Of a DNA stretch of 64,000 nucleotides, positions 36,773 through 46,026 are shown in pieces; positions within the stretch are counted from its first letter, which is position 1, and every line of letters begins with the position of its first letter. The position numbers were made by a program, and so were the translations under genes. Under the pieces are notes generated by a model. The model was not told where the DNA came from. It saw only the letters and a list, made by a program, of their open reading frames with translations, and did not search any database. Source of the stretch: Actinopolymorpha cephalotaxi (GTDB lineage: Bacteria; Actinomycetota; Actinomycetes; Propionibacteriales; Actinopolymorphaceae); the NCBI RefSeq assembly GCF_013408535.1, contig NZ_JACBZA010000001.1, positions 2,316,850 through 2,380,849 of the forward strand, read 5' to 3'.

Positions 36773-37507
36773 GTGGAGCGAGCCGACCAGGCCGACCGAG
36801 CAGACCAGGCCGACCAAGCCGGCACGGCGGGGATCGTGGTGGCCATCGACGGGCCGTCCGGTTCCGGCAAGTCCAGCGCCGCCCGCGGCGCCGCGCGCCG
36901 GTTGGGCCTGCGCTACCTCGACACCGGTGCGATGTACCGCGCGATCACCTGGTGGATGATGCGCGCCGGCACCCCGGTCGACGACGCCGACGAGGTGGCC
37001 GCGCGTTCCGGTGAGCCCGACCTGCGGGTCGGCACCGACCCCGACCTCCCGACGATCACCGTCGACGGCATGGACGTCTCCGGGCCGATCCGGTCCCGCG
37101 AGGTGACCAACGCGGTCAGCGCGGTGTCCGCGGTCCCGGCCATCCGGCAGCGCCTCGTCGCGATGCAGCGCGAACTCATCGGGGACGGCGGGATCGTCGT
37201 CGAGGGACGCGACATCGGGACGACCGTCGCGCCCGACGCCACTGTCAAGGTCTACCTGACAGCGCACGAGCAGGAGCGCGCGCGCCGCCGGGCCGCCGAG
37301 GGCCTGGGCGGTGCGAAGGCCGAGGTGACGCTCACCCAGCAGGAGCTCGCCGTCCGGGACCGGCTGGACTCCACGCGAACGACCTCGCCGCTCAACCAGG
37401 CGGCCGACGCGATCGTGCTGGACACCACCGAGCTCAACCTCAACCAGGTCATCGAGCGCATCTGCGCCCTCGCCGACGAGCGCGCCGGCACGCCCGGCCG
37501 GCGCTGA
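36773..37507 (+). CDS. cmk: Cytidylate kinase
   Basis: A 244-residue (d)CMP kinase. The P-loop is VAIDGPSGSGKSSAARG (about residues 22-38), followed by LGLRYLDTGAMYRAITW and VVEGRDIGTTVAPDATVKVYL, the CMP-binding signature. TRTTSPLNQAADAIVLDTT closes the lid region. The first 20 residues are a repetitive ADQADR stretch absent from most relatives. GTG 36773 is favoured by GGAGGGAGA upstream. It phosphorylates CMP and dCMP for RNA and DNA synthesis, and its position between tyrA and plsC-der is conserved in Actinobacteria. Confidence 0.94.
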   Translation: MERADQADRADQADQAGTAGIVVAIDGPSGSGKSSAARGAARRLGLRYLDTGAMYRAITWWMMRAGTPVDDADEVAARSGEPDLRVGTDPDLPTITVDGMDVSGPIRSREVTNAVSAVSAVPAIRQRLVAMQRELIGDGGIVVEGRDIGTTVAPDATVKVYLTAHEQERARRRAAEGLGGAKAEVTLTQQELAVRDRLDSTRTTSPLNQAADAIVLDTTELNLNQVIERICALADERAGTPGRR

Positions 37508-37556
37508 CCGAGCCGACCGACGCCGACCGAGCGAGCTGACTGATGGGCTGCCGACG

Positions 37557-38291
37557 ATGAGTGAGCCGGCTGTGACTCCGTACTGGCGAGACGTGCCCGG
37601 GCCACCCCGGCGCAGTCTGGCGGTGTCGCGTCCTCTGGTGGAGAGGTTGGTACGCGCGACCTGGAAGGTCCGGGTGCACGACGACCACCACGTGCCCTCC
37701 ACCGGCCCGGTGATCCTCGCGTCCAACCACGTCGGCATCCTCGACGGCCCCCTGCTGTGCGCGGTCGCGCGGCGGCCGGTGCACGCCATCGTCAAGAAGG
37801 AGATGTTCCGCGGCCCCGTCGGTCGCGCACTGCGCGGGATGGGGCAGATCCCCGTCGACCGGCGCGCGACCGACCCGGCCGCTGTCAAGGCGGCGTTGGC
37901 GGTGCTGCACCGCGGGGACGCGCTGGCGATCTACCCCGAGGGCGCTCGCGGGGCCGGCGACTTCACGGTGATCAAGTCCGGAGTCGCCTATCTCGCGCTG
38001 TGCACGGGTGCGCCGGTGATCCCCGTGGTGTGCCTGGGGACCAGGCTGACGGGATCCTCGATCGGTTCGGTGCCGCCCGCGCGGTCGCCGGTCGATCTGG
38101 TGTTCGGCCCGGCGGTGACGTTGCCGCGCACGGACTGGCCGCGCCGCCAGAACGTCGTCCGCGAGCAGGCTCAGTGGCTGCAGAAGTGGCTGGTGGGTCA
38201 TCTGCGTTATGCCTGCGAACTGACCGGCCGGGAGCTGCCCGGACCGGTCGCGCACCCGGAGCCCGAAACCGGTCCGGTGGTCACGCCGTAG
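37557..38291 (+). CDS. plsC: 1-acylglycerol-3-phosphate O-acyltransferase (PlsC family)
   Basis: A 244-residue PlsC/LPLAT protein. The catalytic NHX4D motif is in [34 protein letters not shown] contains the second block; and [12 protein letters not shown] is the glycerol-phosphate-binding block. It would acylate lysophosphatidic acid at sn-2 on the inner membrane surface. The fused cmk-plsC or adjacent arrangement before der is typical of Actinobacteria. ATG 37557 is the first start after cmk and has only a weak ribosome site. Confidence 0.87.
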   Translation: MSEPAVTPYWRDVPGPPRRSLAVSRPLVERLVRATWKVRVHDDHHVPSTGPVILASNHVGILDGPLLCAVARRPVHAIVKKEMFRGPVGRALRGMGQIPVDRRATDPAAVKAALAVLHRGDALAIYPEGARGAGDFTVIKSGVAYLALCTGAPVIPVVCLGTRLTGSSIGSVPPARSPVDLVFGPAVTLPRTDWPRRQNVVREQAQWLQKWLVGHLRYACELTGRELPGPVAHPEPETGPVVTP

Positions 38292-38457
38292 CCTGGGACA
38301 CCGGTGCGCGCCCACCACCCCACGCGGGGGCCGAGCCGGGCGCGGACCGGCCGTACGGGCAGTTCGCACAGCTCGACCGTTCAGCACCACCGCGGGGCAC
38401 CCTGATGCGCCCGCGACGAAGGCCTGGGGACACCGGGCCCGACATAGAGGACTTTTT

Positions 38458-39876
38458 GTGAGTAACGAGGAGCAGAGCCGCGTCGAGAACCACGTCGATG
38501 ATCTCGACGGGTTCGAGCAGTTCGACGGAACGGCATTCGAGGCCGAGGACGAGGCGGCCGAGAACGTACCTGTGGTGGCCGTCGTCGGGCGGCCGAACGT
38601 CGGCAAGTCCACCCTGGTCAACCGCATTCTCGGGCGGCGCGAGGCGGTCGTGGAGGACCTGCCCGGCGTCACCCGCGACCGGGTGGCCTACGACGCCGAC
38701 TGGCGAGGGCGCAGGTTCACGCTGGTCGACACCGGCGGCTGGGACCCGGACGCGAAGGGCTTCATGGCGCGGGTGTCCGCGCAGGCCGAGCTGGCCGTGG
38801 AGGCCGCCGACGTGGTGCTGTTCGTGCTGGACGCCAGCGTCGGGGCGACCGACGTGGACGAGACCGTGGTGAAGATCCTGCGGCGCTCGGGCAAGCCGGT
38901 CGTGGTCGCCGCCAACAAGGCCGACGACCACCGCGGCGAGGCCGACGCCACCGCCTTGTGGTCGCTCGGACTGGGCGAGCCGCAGGCTGTGTCGGCGATG
39001 CACGGGCGGGGGACCGGTGACCTGCTCGACGCCGTGTTCGAGGTGTTGCCGGAGGCGCCGGCCGAACGCGAACCCGGCACCGGAGGCCCGCGCCGGATCG
39101 CCCTTGTGGGCAAGCCGAACGTCGGGAAGTCCAGCCTGCTGAACCGGCTCGCCGGGCAGGAGCGCGTGGTCGTCGACTCCGTGGCCGGCACCACCGTCGA
39201 CCCGGTGGACGAGCTCGTCGACCTCGGCGGCAAGACCTGGCGGTTCATCGACACCGCCGGGATCCGCCGCCGGGTCCGCGAGGCGTCCGGGCACGAGTAC
39301 TACGCGAGCCTGCGTACCTCCGCCGCGATCGACCGCGCCGAGGTGGCCGTCGTACTCCTGGACGCCGCCGAGCCGCTGTCGGAGCAGGACCTGAGGATCA
39401 TCACCACCGTCGTGGAGGCGGGCCGCGGCCTGGTGCTGGCGTTCAACAAGTGGGACCTCGTGGACGAGGACCGCCGGCTGCGGATCGAGAAGGAACTCGA
39501 CCGGCAGGTACGCGTGCAGTGGGCGCCGCGGATCAACGTCAGCGCCCGCACCGGCTGGCACGTCGACCGGCTGGTCCGGGCGATGGAGACGTCGCTGGCC
39601 GGCTGGCAGACCCGGATCCCGACCGGGCAGCTGAACGCGTTCCTCGGCCGGCTGGTCGCCTCGCACCCGCACCCGGTCCGTGGTGGCAAGCAGCCCCGCA
39701 TCCTGTTCGGCACCCAGCCGCAGACGTCGCCGCCGAAGTTCCTGCTGTTCACGACGGGCTTCATCGAGGCGTCGTACCGCAGGTTCGTCGAACGGCGGCT
39801 GCGGGAGGAGTTCGGCTTCGCCGGGTCGCCGATCATGATCTCGGTGAAGGTACGGGAGAAGCGGAAGAAGGCCTGA
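38458..39876 (+). CDS. der: GTPase Der (EngA), ribosome assembly factor
   Basis: A 472-residue tandem GTPase needed for 50S ribosome assembly. The first G domain has [14 protein letters not shown], the DLPGVTRDR switch, VDTGGW and NKADD. The second has [33 protein letters not shown] and NKWDLV. The C-terminal KH-like domain runs from about residue 385 ([20 protein letters not shown]) to the basic end. An acidic leader of about 35 residues precedes the first domain. GTG 38458 follows GAGGACTTTTT. The gene closes the conserved aroH-tyrA-cmk-plsC-der block and is followed by a hairpin and tRNA-Pro. Confidence 0.96.
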   Translation: MSNEEQSRVENHVDDLDGFEQFDGTAFEAEDEAAENVPVVAVVGRPNVGKSTLVNRILGRREAVVEDLPGVTRDRVAYDADWRGRRFTLVDTGGWDPDAKGFMARVSAQAELAVEAADVVLFVLDASVGATDVDETVVKILRRSGKPVVVAANKADDHRGEADATALWSLGLGEPQAVSAMHGRGTGDLLDAVFEVLPEAPAEREPGTGGPRRIALVGKPNVGKSSLLNRLAGQERVVVDSVAGTTVDPVDELVDLGGKTWRFIDTAGIRRRVREASGHEYYASLRTSAAIDRAEVAVVLLDAAEPLSEQDLRIITTVVEAGRGLVLAFNKWDLVDEDRRLRIEKELDRQVRVQWAPRINVSARTGWHVDRLVRAMETSLAGWQTRIPTGQLNAFLGRLVASHPHPVRGGKQPRILFGTQPQTSPPKFLLFTTGFIEASYRRFVERRLREEFGFAGSPIMISVKVREKRKKA

Positions 39877-39892
39877 GTTCTCCGCGTGTGCG

Positions 39893-39928
39893 GCGACGGG
39901 GAGCCGGGCTTCGGCCCGCTCCCGTCGC
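39893..39928 (+). terminator. Hairpin after der
   Basis: GCGACGGGGAGCCGGGC (39893-39909) pairs with GCCCGCTCCCGTCGC (39914-39928) around a TTCG tetraloop, with single-base bulges. It starts 17 bases after the der stop and ends 84 bases before tRNA-Pro. No U-tract follows. Confidence 0.65.
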
Positions 39929-40012
39929 GGCGCTCGGGGGAGTGGAGCCGGTGGCAGATGGTCAGCGGCCCATGCGGTAAGGTTTCGGTCGGTTCGGCGG
40001 AGTCGCCGGCCA

Positions 40013-40086
<74 letters not shown>

Positions 40087-40147
40087 CACACGAAGTAGAC
40101 GAACGTCCGTCGCAGTTGAGAAGCCGTCACCGCGAGCAGTAGAGACC

Positions 40148-41053
40148 TCATCGGGGAGCTGCGAGCACCTCGCGGATGACGTTCCGCGCGTAGTTCGATA
40201 TCGCCGGGTTGGTTTTCCTGTGGTCCGCCGACACGATCAGCGCCTGGGACAGCACGCGCCCGCGTCCGCGGAGCCACGTCGCGTCGTCCACGTCCAGCGC
40301 CGCACAGAACTCGTCGCGGAGGTTCGCGCGCAGCAGGTGCCACACGGGGAACAGGTCGCACGCCGGGTCGCCGACACCGCTCGTCTCGAAGTCGAGCACC
40401 GCGGTCAGCCGGCCCTCCGCCGACACGAGCAGGTTGCTCGGTGTCAGGTCCGAGTGCACCCACACCTCGCGCCCGTCGTATGGCGCCGCGAGCGACTCCT
40501 CCCACGACGCCAGTGCCGCGCGGGTGTCGATCAGGCCGTCCAGCTCGCCGATCGCCTTCCGGGTCGAGAAGTCCATCGAGGCCATCGGAGCGCGCGTCCG
40601 GCGCTCGCCCGGATACGCCGGCGGCCGGTCCGGCAGGTCGATCCGCCGGAACGCGTCGACGAACGCCGCGAGGTCCGTCGCCAGACCACGCGGATCAACC
40701 AGCGCGTCGGGGGAGGGGTGCGTACCGGCGAGCCAGCGGTGGACGGACCATTCGCCCGGGAAGTCGTCGGTGGGTGAGCCGATCGCCTCGACAGAAGGGA
40801 TGGCCACAGGCAGGAACGGCGCGAGTGCCGCGAGTTTCTCCTGCTCCCGCCGGACTTCGTCGGTGACCGAGGGCCGGAGCGGCAGCCGTACGGACAGGTC
40901 GGAACCGAGGCGGTAGATCGCGTTCACCAGTCCACCGGAGTCGACCCGCTCCACCGGCAACGCGGCCCACTGCGGGAACTGCGCGGCCACCAGCTCGCGG
41001 ACGAGCGGCGTGCCGATGTCGGCCTGGTGGGCGTGGATCTTGCCGGAACTCAC
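40148..41053 (-). CDS. Aminoglycoside phosphotransferase-fold kinase
   Basis: A 301-residue APH-family kinase. The N-lobe contains VDSGGLVNAIYRLGSDLSVRLP. The catalytic loop is VWVHSDLTPSNLLV, with the catalytic Asp and Asn, and VLDFETSGVGDPACDL provides the metal-binding Asp. RWLAGTHPSPDALVDP and the flanking helices match a large actinobacterial group of predicted phosphotransferases with unknown substrates. GTG 41053 is preferred because the fold starts there; the frame is open upstream without resemblance to anything. It is the first gene of the accessory stretch after tRNA-Pro. Confidence 0.8.
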   Translation of the reverse strand: MSSGKIHAHQADIGTPLVRELVAAQFPQWAALPVERVDSGGLVNAIYRLGSDLSVRLPLRPSVTDEVRREQEKLAALAPFLPVAIPSVEAIGSPTDDFPGEWSVHRWLAGTHPSPDALVDPRGLATDLAAFVDAFRRIDLPDRPPAYPGERRTRAPMASMDFSTRKAIGELDGLIDTRAALASWEESLAAPYDGREVWVHSDLTPSNLLVSAEGRLTAVLDFETSGVGDPACDLFPVWHLLRANLRDEFCAALDVDDATWLRGRGRVLSQALIVSADHRKTNPAISNYARNVIREVLAAPR

Positions 41054-41168
41054 GAGCGCCCATCCGAACGGTCGGACCCGTCCGCTGTCAACCCGGTATC
41101 GGATCGAGTGGTCCCACGTGATCCACCGAGGCCCCTGCTGGGGCCCGACCGTGCGGTGAGTCAACCGG

Positions 41169-41849
41169 CTACAGGAGCCATTGGCTGAGCGGGTGCACGA
41201 AGTACCGCAGCGAGTACGCCTCCCAGACCGCGCCGATGATGAGCAGGGCAAGTGCGGGCAACGCGAGCAGGCCAAGCCGCTGCAGACCTCGGACATAGCC
41301 TTGCCGCCGGTTCTTCGCGTCGACGGTGCGGGGGAACAGCCAGTGCCTGCCGAGAAGGTACGCGCCGAGCAGGACGAGCACGTACGCCTGGAGCTCGATG
41401 ACGATCGTCAGAGAGTGCGGGATGAGCGCCACCCACCCCAGCGAAGATGTCGGCGCCATGGTGATTCCGGTCTGGAACGCCCAGTAGCCGAAGAAGGCGA
41501 GCCCGGCGAAGGGCACGACGAGCGACGGCACAACGATGGTCAGCAGGCTCAGCCGGAAGACGTTGACGCCGAGGATCGTGAGCGCGAACAGCGGAGGGAT
41601 GTTCACCAGCCGGCGTACCAGCTCGCCGGTCCCGTCGTCCTCCAGGGCCGTGGCTCGCGCCGCGATGAGATCGGGGAAGGCCAGGCCGACGACGATCCCG
41701 ACGAGGACGAGGCCGTAGGCGGCCGCGTTGATGAGGAGGTAGGCGCGCCTGTTCTCGCGGATGAGCCGGAAGGGTCGCCGCCAGAACGCCGCGCGCGTGG
41801 GGTGGTCGAGGGAAGTCTGTTCGATTGTCACGCCCCTATCGCATCTCAT
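41169..41849 (-). CDS. SpoIIM-like (DUF95) membrane protein
   Basis: A 226-residue integral membrane protein of the stage II sporulation protein M family. Helices are visible at about residues 38-58 (LLINAAAYGLVLVGIVVGLAF), 88-110, 117-133, 147-170 and 195-213. The LIPHSLTIVIELQAYVLVLLGAYLLG stretch corresponds to the conserved PHG/PHS...E helix of the family, which in Bacillus works in engulfment together with peptidoglycan hydrolases. In other bacteria the family is widespread with unknown roles. GTG within VTIEQT is an alternative start seven codons in. Confidence 0.72.
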   Translation of the reverse strand: MRCDRGVTIEQTSLDHPTRAAFWRRPFRLIRENRRAYLLINAAAYGLVLVGIVVGLAFPDLIAARATALEDDGTGELVRRLVNIPPLFALTILGVNVFRLSLLTIVVPSLVVPFAGLAFFGYWAFQTGITMAPTSSLGWVALIPHSLTIVIELQAYVLVLLGAYLLGRHWLFPRTVDAKNRRQGYVRGLQRLGLLALPALALLIIGAVWEAYSLRYFVHPLSQWLL

Positions 41850-41924
41850 CGTCCGCCGAGCGTGCAGTGGCGTGGTGTCACCGAGAGATGTGACACCACG
41901 TCACGATCTGCAGTGGATGACGCG

Positions 41925-42527
41925 TCACCGGCAGCCGCACGAGGGCGGCCCCGCCGGGCGGTGGCCGGTGTCGAACCCGCCGAGGAACTCCCTGATCGCC
42001 CGCTTGGACTTGAGCACGTGACGGGTCGCGTGCTGCCCGTGCTGGGCAATGATCGAGAGCTCGCCTTCGTTCGCGCGCCGGTCCCGCCAGATGGCCGGGA
42101 TCAGGCGCCATTCGTCGCGCAACCGTTGCCAGGCGGAGTACTCACATCCTTCAGGTAGCTGGCCAGGCATCCGGAAGCCGCGCAGGAACGCTCGTCCCGC
42201 GCACCGCCACCATGGCGTGGTGAGGACCACCACGGTGTCGGCGCGTTCGAGACGAAGATCGAGCGTCTCCGTGTAGTTGCCATCGGCGATCCACGCGTCG
42301 CCCGCAAGGACGCGACGTTGCTTCTCGCGCCACTCGGCTTCCGACGGTTCGACCCAGCCGGGCTTCCAGAACGCGAGGTCGAGATGGATGAGGGGCAAGC
42401 CGGACCTGGCCGCAAGGGCGTGTGACAACGTGGATTTGCCGGCCCCGGCCTGCCCGGTCACGATGATGCGGCGTCCTGGCGGTGCAGTTCGATCAAAATC
42501 GGATACAGCTGAGGAAGTAGACGACAC
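41925..42527 (-). CDS. P-loop kinase, DNA topology modulation (FlaR)/adenylate kinase-like
   Basis: A 200-residue P-loop NTPase. Walker A is VTGQAGAGKSTLSHALAAR (about residues 23-41), followed by LPLIHLDLAFWKPGW, then WIADGNYTETLDLRLERADTVVVL, an arrangement shared by adenylate kinase-like proteins annotated as DNA topology modulation protein FlaR. TPWWRCAGRAFLRG is the typical next block. The real substrate is unknown; nucleotide or small-molecule phosphorylation is likely. GTG 42527 has AAGGGG upstream. The C-terminus ends SCGCR, with two extra Cys of unclear use. Confidence 0.75.
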   Translation of the reverse strand: MSSTSSAVSDFDRTAPPGRRIIVTGQAGAGKSTLSHALAARSGLPLIHLDLAFWKPGWVEPSEAEWREKQRRVLAGDAWIADGNYTETLDLRLERADTVVVLTTPWWRCAGRAFLRGFRMPGQLPEGCEYSAWQRLRDEWRLIPAIWRDRRANEGELSIIAQHGQHATRHVLKSKRAIREFLGGFDTGHRPAGPPSCGCR

Positions 42528-42797
42528 GGAGACCCCTTCGGGTTAGCGAGAACGAGGCCACTGCCCGGCGTACGACAGGCACTCCGGCAGTGCAGGCGGA
42601 CAAGGCTCGCTGTGCCGCACATCAAGGGCAGCACGCGATGACAGGTCACTCAGGACCTACGACGTCAACGCGCGCTTGAACGACCGGGCATTCCTCAGCT
42701 CCTCGCGGGGTCACTCGCTGCCCGCAGCCTAGCGCGGTCCGGGAAAAAACCGCCCGTCCGTGTAGGTGCACGGCCGCCGAACCGGGAGACTGGGGCT

Positions 42798-43178
42798 GTG
42801 GACGAGGTGCTGAGGCAGGCGCTGGAGCCGATTTTGTGCGACCTACGAAGTGCCGGCATCAGGTTGCCGCGCGTCGTGGACGACTGGCCGTACCCGACGA
42901 GTAGCCCGGGTGCCGGCGAGGGGATGGTGCTGGACCCTGACGGCACCGGTGCGACCGGGATCTGGGCGGACGGTTCCGCACCCGAGTTCGAGCGCGTCGC
43001 GATGGTGGCTGATCAACTTCAGGACATCGCGATCGAGGGACGATGGGTACCGACGAACTGGCCTCCATGTCCACACCACCCGGACAAGCATCCGCTCGTG
43101 GTTTCGGCCCACGAACGCCGAGCTGTGTGGATCTGCCCGGTGGACGAGGTGCTGATCGCACCGGTTGGGATGCTGTAG
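42798..43178 (+). CDS. Hypothetical protein with CPHHPDKH motif
   Basis: A 126-residue protein I do not recognise. The N-terminal helix is amphipathic (VLRQALEPILCDLRSAG). A middle part contains DWPYPTSSPGAGEGM and GIWADGSAPEFERVAMVADQLQD. The C-terminal part, NWPPCPHHPDKHPLVVSAHERRAVWICPVD, has two Cys and several His in a spacing that could bind zinc. Similar short proteins with a CPxHPxxHPL segment are frequent hypotheticals in soil actinomycetes. GTG 42798 is the only early start. It is isolated on its strand between the P-loop kinase and the VOC gene. Confidence 0.65.
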   Translation: MDEVLRQALEPILCDLRSAGIRLPRVVDDWPYPTSSPGAGEGMVLDPDGTGATGIWADGSAPEFERVAMVADQLQDIAIEGRWVPTNWPPCPHHPDKHPLVVSAHERRAVWICPVDEVLIAPVGML

Positions 43179-43258
43179 TCGACCGGGCCGACGCCGTTGC
43201 GATGCTTGAGACCGACGCCTCCGACCGGTCGTCGATCGACGTGTTCGCGGGTGGGTTG

Positions 43259-43606
43259 TCACCCGGTCGTCGGGACCTCGCCGCCGATTCCGGTCTCGTT
43301 GCCGTCGCCGTCGTGGAAGACGTACTTCCAGACCGAGCCGTGCTTCTCGACGTCGACGGGCTCCAGGCCCTGTCCGGAGATCCTCGCAACCTCGGCGGTC
43401 GGATCGTCGACCCAGATCATGCTGACGGCCCCGCCCGCCCTGCCGAGATCCTGAATGATGTACACGTACCGGTCCTCGGCCAGCTGCCAGACCGCCTCGA
43501 TGTCGTTGGGATAGAAGGCCGGTTCGGCACCGAACAGCCGCTTGTACCACTCCAACGCGCTGGCGTAGTCCCGCACCGGGATGCCTGCGAACACTCCGAC
43601 CGCCAT
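43259..43606 (-). CDS. VOC-superfamily (glyoxalase/bleomycin resistance) protein
   Basis: A 115-residue single VOC module. It starts VGVFAGIPVRDYASALEWYK, continues LFGAEPAFYPNDIEAVWQL and YVYIIQDLGRAGGAVSMIWVDD, and ends KYVFHDGDGNETGIGGE, following the paired beta-alpha-beta-beta-beta pattern of vicinal oxygen chelate proteins. These bind metals or hydrophobic drugs, or act as isomerases and dioxygenases. ATG 43606 is preferred because GAGGAGA lies upstream; a longer frame to 43717 has no family match. Function is not assignable. Confidence 0.78.
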   Translation of the reverse strand: MAVGVFAGIPVRDYASALEWYKRLFGAEPAFYPNDIEAVWQLAEDRYVYIIQDLGRAGGAVSMIWVDDPTAEVARISGQGLEPVDVEKHGSVWKYVFHDGDGNETGIGGEVPTTG

Positions 43607-43790
43607 GCCTGTCTCCTCACTCGACGTCGGACCCGACCGGTTCGGGCACCGGAACACAGACCGGAGCCCGCCTCGAAACTCAGCGGTGACAGTCGTGCCG
43701 ATCCAGGTGCGGACCAATGCGGGCCCCAGCTCGTACGATCCTGCCCGGATCTTGTAACGGGATCTGCCGTACGGATAGGTTCAATCCTCT

Positions 43791-44579
43791 ATGCGGCATC
43801 ACGAGGACACGCTGGATACGTACGTCCGACGGGTGAAGGCCGATCCGAACGCGATCGCGGTCATCCTCGTGGGATCGGTGGCTCGTGGTACGGAACGACC
43901 CGACTCCGACGTCGACGTGTATCTCGTGGTGCCCGACGACGTGTTCGATTCGGCTGTCGCCGCTCATCGGGTGATCTTCGACGAACGCCTCGACGCGACG
44001 TATCCAGGCGGCTGTGTCGACGTCAAACTCGCCACTGTCGCGTTTCTGGATGCCGCCGCCGAGCGTGGGGACGATCCTGTTCGCGCATCATTCGAAGGCG
44101 CCCGGGTGGCCTGGGTCCGCGATGGTTACGACGTCGCCGAGCGGGTCGCCGCCATCCCTGAGCTTCCGCCGAACGTGTGGGAGAGCCGGGCCATCTCGTT
44201 CATGTCCGAGGTCTGGTGGCACGGAACGGACTTCCTGCCACAGGCTGTCCTGTCGGACAACACCTTCCTGCTGCATCACGCCGCTGTGCACACGGTGAGC
44301 GCCGGCGGGCGGGCCCTACTCGCGTTGAACCGGACGCTCTTTCGCGGGCCGAGGTATCTCGACGCCACGCTCGCCACGTTGGACCGGATACCGGACGGAT
44401 ACAGCACCCTCGCTCGGCAGCTCCTCACCCAACCCAGCCGAGAAAGCGCAGACGCATACGTGCGGGCACTGGAATCCATTCACCCCTGGCCGGTGGATCG
44501 TGCGACGGGCGCCTCGATCTTCATTCGAGACAACGAACTCGCCTGGCTCACCGGAATACTCCCGCCCGAGCTGAGCTGA
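43791..44579 (+). CDS. Nucleotidyltransferase-domain protein
   Basis: A 262-residue protein with an N-terminal minimal nucleotidyltransferase domain. The active-site block VILVGSVARGTERPDSDVDVYLVV (about residues 24-47) has the GS and DxD metal ligands, and a third acidic residue lies in GGCVDVKLATV. The C-terminal 150 residues are helical (HTVSAGGRALLALNRTLF), typical of aminoglycoside or unknown-substrate transferases. Codon use looks less G/C-biased at third positions than in the housekeeping genes, which fits an acquired origin. Confidence 0.8.
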   Translation: MRHHEDTLDTYVRRVKADPNAIAVILVGSVARGTERPDSDVDVYLVVPDDVFDSAVAAHRVIFDERLDATYPGGCVDVKLATVAFLDAAAERGDDPVRASFEGARVAWVRDGYDVAERVAAIPELPPNVWESRAISFMSEVWWHGTDFLPQAVLSDNTFLLHHAAVHTVSAGGRALLALNRTLFRGPRYLDATLATLDRIPDGYSTLARQLLTQPSRESADAYVRALESIHPWPVDRATGASIFIRDNELAWLTGILPPELS

Positions 44580-44673
44580 CCGGCAAGAGCCGAGCTGCCT
44601 CGATCCGCGAGACCTGTCGACCGGGATCAGCCCGCTTCGTTCGCCTGGAGGAACGATCACTCAAGCTGAGTTC

Positions 44674-45011
44674 GTGAGTTCCCGCAGCCGCGAGGGAATG
44701 AGGCTGGTGTCTGGGCCCCTCGTGTTCGACCGTGCCGCGATTGCCGCTGTCTGCGAGCGGTACGGCGTCAAGCGTCTCGTCCTCTTCGGCTCCGCCGTCA
44801 CGAACGGTTCGACGAGACGGCCAGCGATGTCGACTTCCTCGTCGACTTTCGTGACGACGTGGCGAGCCGCTTCGACGCCTACTTCGGTCTGAAGGAGTCA
44901 CTCGAATCTCTGCTCGGCCGCCCAGTCGATCTTGTTTCTCCCGTCGCCCCGGAGAACCCGTACTTCGCCGCGTCGGTCGCGGGGGACAGCCACGAGGTCT
45001 ACCCAGGCTGA
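44674..45011 (+). pseudogene. MntA-type nucleotidyltransferase (antitoxin-like), broken by a -1 frameshift
   Basis: The first frame reads FDRAAIAAVCERYGVKRLVLFGSAVTNG and then diverges. From 44808 the next frame continues FDETASDVDFLVDF, GLKESLESLLGRPVDLVSP and ENPYFAASV, exactly the C-terminal order of MNT-domain proteins (the antitoxin of HepT/MntA pairs). Joining them needs one extra base near 44806-44807 (AAC GGN TTC). The gene is therefore either a recent pseudogene or carries a sequencing error. No HepT toxin gene is adjacent on either side. The second half ends with TGA at 45009-45011. Confidence 0.75.
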
Positions 45012-45074
45012 AAGCCTGCACGAGGTCAGCGAGATGGCACGACCGGCCGGACACGGAGTCTCCGAAGGGCCGGT

Positions 45075-45986
45075 TCAGGCGTGGGCGCGGTGGAGACGTT
45101 CCTCGCCCTGCGCAAGAATCTCGGCCAGCGCAACGGCCGGTTGACACCACAGGATCTCGGCCCGCGCGTTGTGCAAGGCCGGCCACAGGCTCGCCGCCCA
45201 CGCCACCTGCCGCTCCTCGACGGTGAATCGCCGTCGGCGCGCATCCTCGTACGCCGCGATGAACGCTTCCGAGCTGTCGACCGGTGCAAGCGTGGGAATC
45301 TCGGCACTGGCGAAGGACCCGCTCGCCGCACCGACAAGTGCGGCTTCGGGCAGCCAGGCGATGCTGTCCCAGTCGTACACCGTGTGGATGCCCTCGGTGC
45401 TCCACCGCAGGTTCTGTGCTTCCCAGTCGGCATGGCCCAGGACGCGCGGGCCTTCGTCGGCTATCGTCAGCCGGGCACGAGCACGGGCGGCGACTTTCAC
45501 CAGCTCACCCGGGAGATCATCCGCACCCGGTCGGGTGTCGTGACGCGGATTGGACGGCCAGATGCCGGGACCGGCGTGATCCCAGTGCACCCACTCGGGA
45601 TTCGGTAGCGGCGGCGGGAGTTCGATGCGCGCCGTGATCGCGGTGAGCTCGGCGAACAGCTGCGCCGAGCGCTCCGCGATCGCCGGGCCGTCTCCCCGCA
45701 GCATTTCGCCACCAGGCCGCCATTCCTCGGCATGGACTGCGTGCCCGTCCACGTAGGTCGCGTCGGTGAGCGGGCGAGCACAGGGGAAACCCGCGTCGGC
45801 GACGCGGCGCTGGACCCCGACGCAGGTGGTCGTCCGCCTGGTGGGGTCAGGGCGGGTCTTGATGAAGACCGTACGTCCGTCGTCGAGACGGGTGCCCCCG
45901 GCGTCCGGCATCCCAGGCGTGGAAAGGGTTCCGACGGGCACGGCGCCCAGCTCCTGCCGGCACCACGCCCGCGATCCGCGGATCAA
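45075..45986 (-). CDS. Aminoglycoside phosphotransferase-family protein
   Basis: A 303-residue APH-fold kinase. TRLDDGRTVFIKTRPDP provides the ATP-binding Lys, VLGHADWEAQNLRW is the catalytic loop, and TVYDWDSIAWLPEAALVG holds the second metal-binding Asp. The middle part (AVHAEEWRPGGEM, then LPNPEWVHWDHAGPGIWPS) is common in a family of predicted small-molecule phosphotransferases. The frame opens at TTG 45986, with a stop just upstream, so the start is either this weak codon or a later GTG. Substrate unknown. Confidence 0.75.
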   Translation of the reverse strand: MIRGSRAWCRQELGAVPVGTLSTPGMPDAGGTRLDDGRTVFIKTRPDPTRRTTTCVGVQRRVADAGFPCARPLTDATYVDGHAVHAEEWRPGGEMLRGDGPAIAERSAQLFAELTAITARIELPPPLPNPEWVHWDHAGPGIWPSNPRHDTRPGADDLPGELVKVAARARARLTIADEGPRVLGHADWEAQNLRWSTEGIHTVYDWDSIAWLPEAALVGAASGSFASAEIPTLAPVDSSEAFIAAYEDARRRRFTVEERQVAWAASLWPALHNARAEILWCQPAVALAEILAQGEERLHRAHA

Positions 45987-46026
45987 CCTCGGGCTCGATC
46001 ACCCGAGCGATCCAACCACACCGGCA

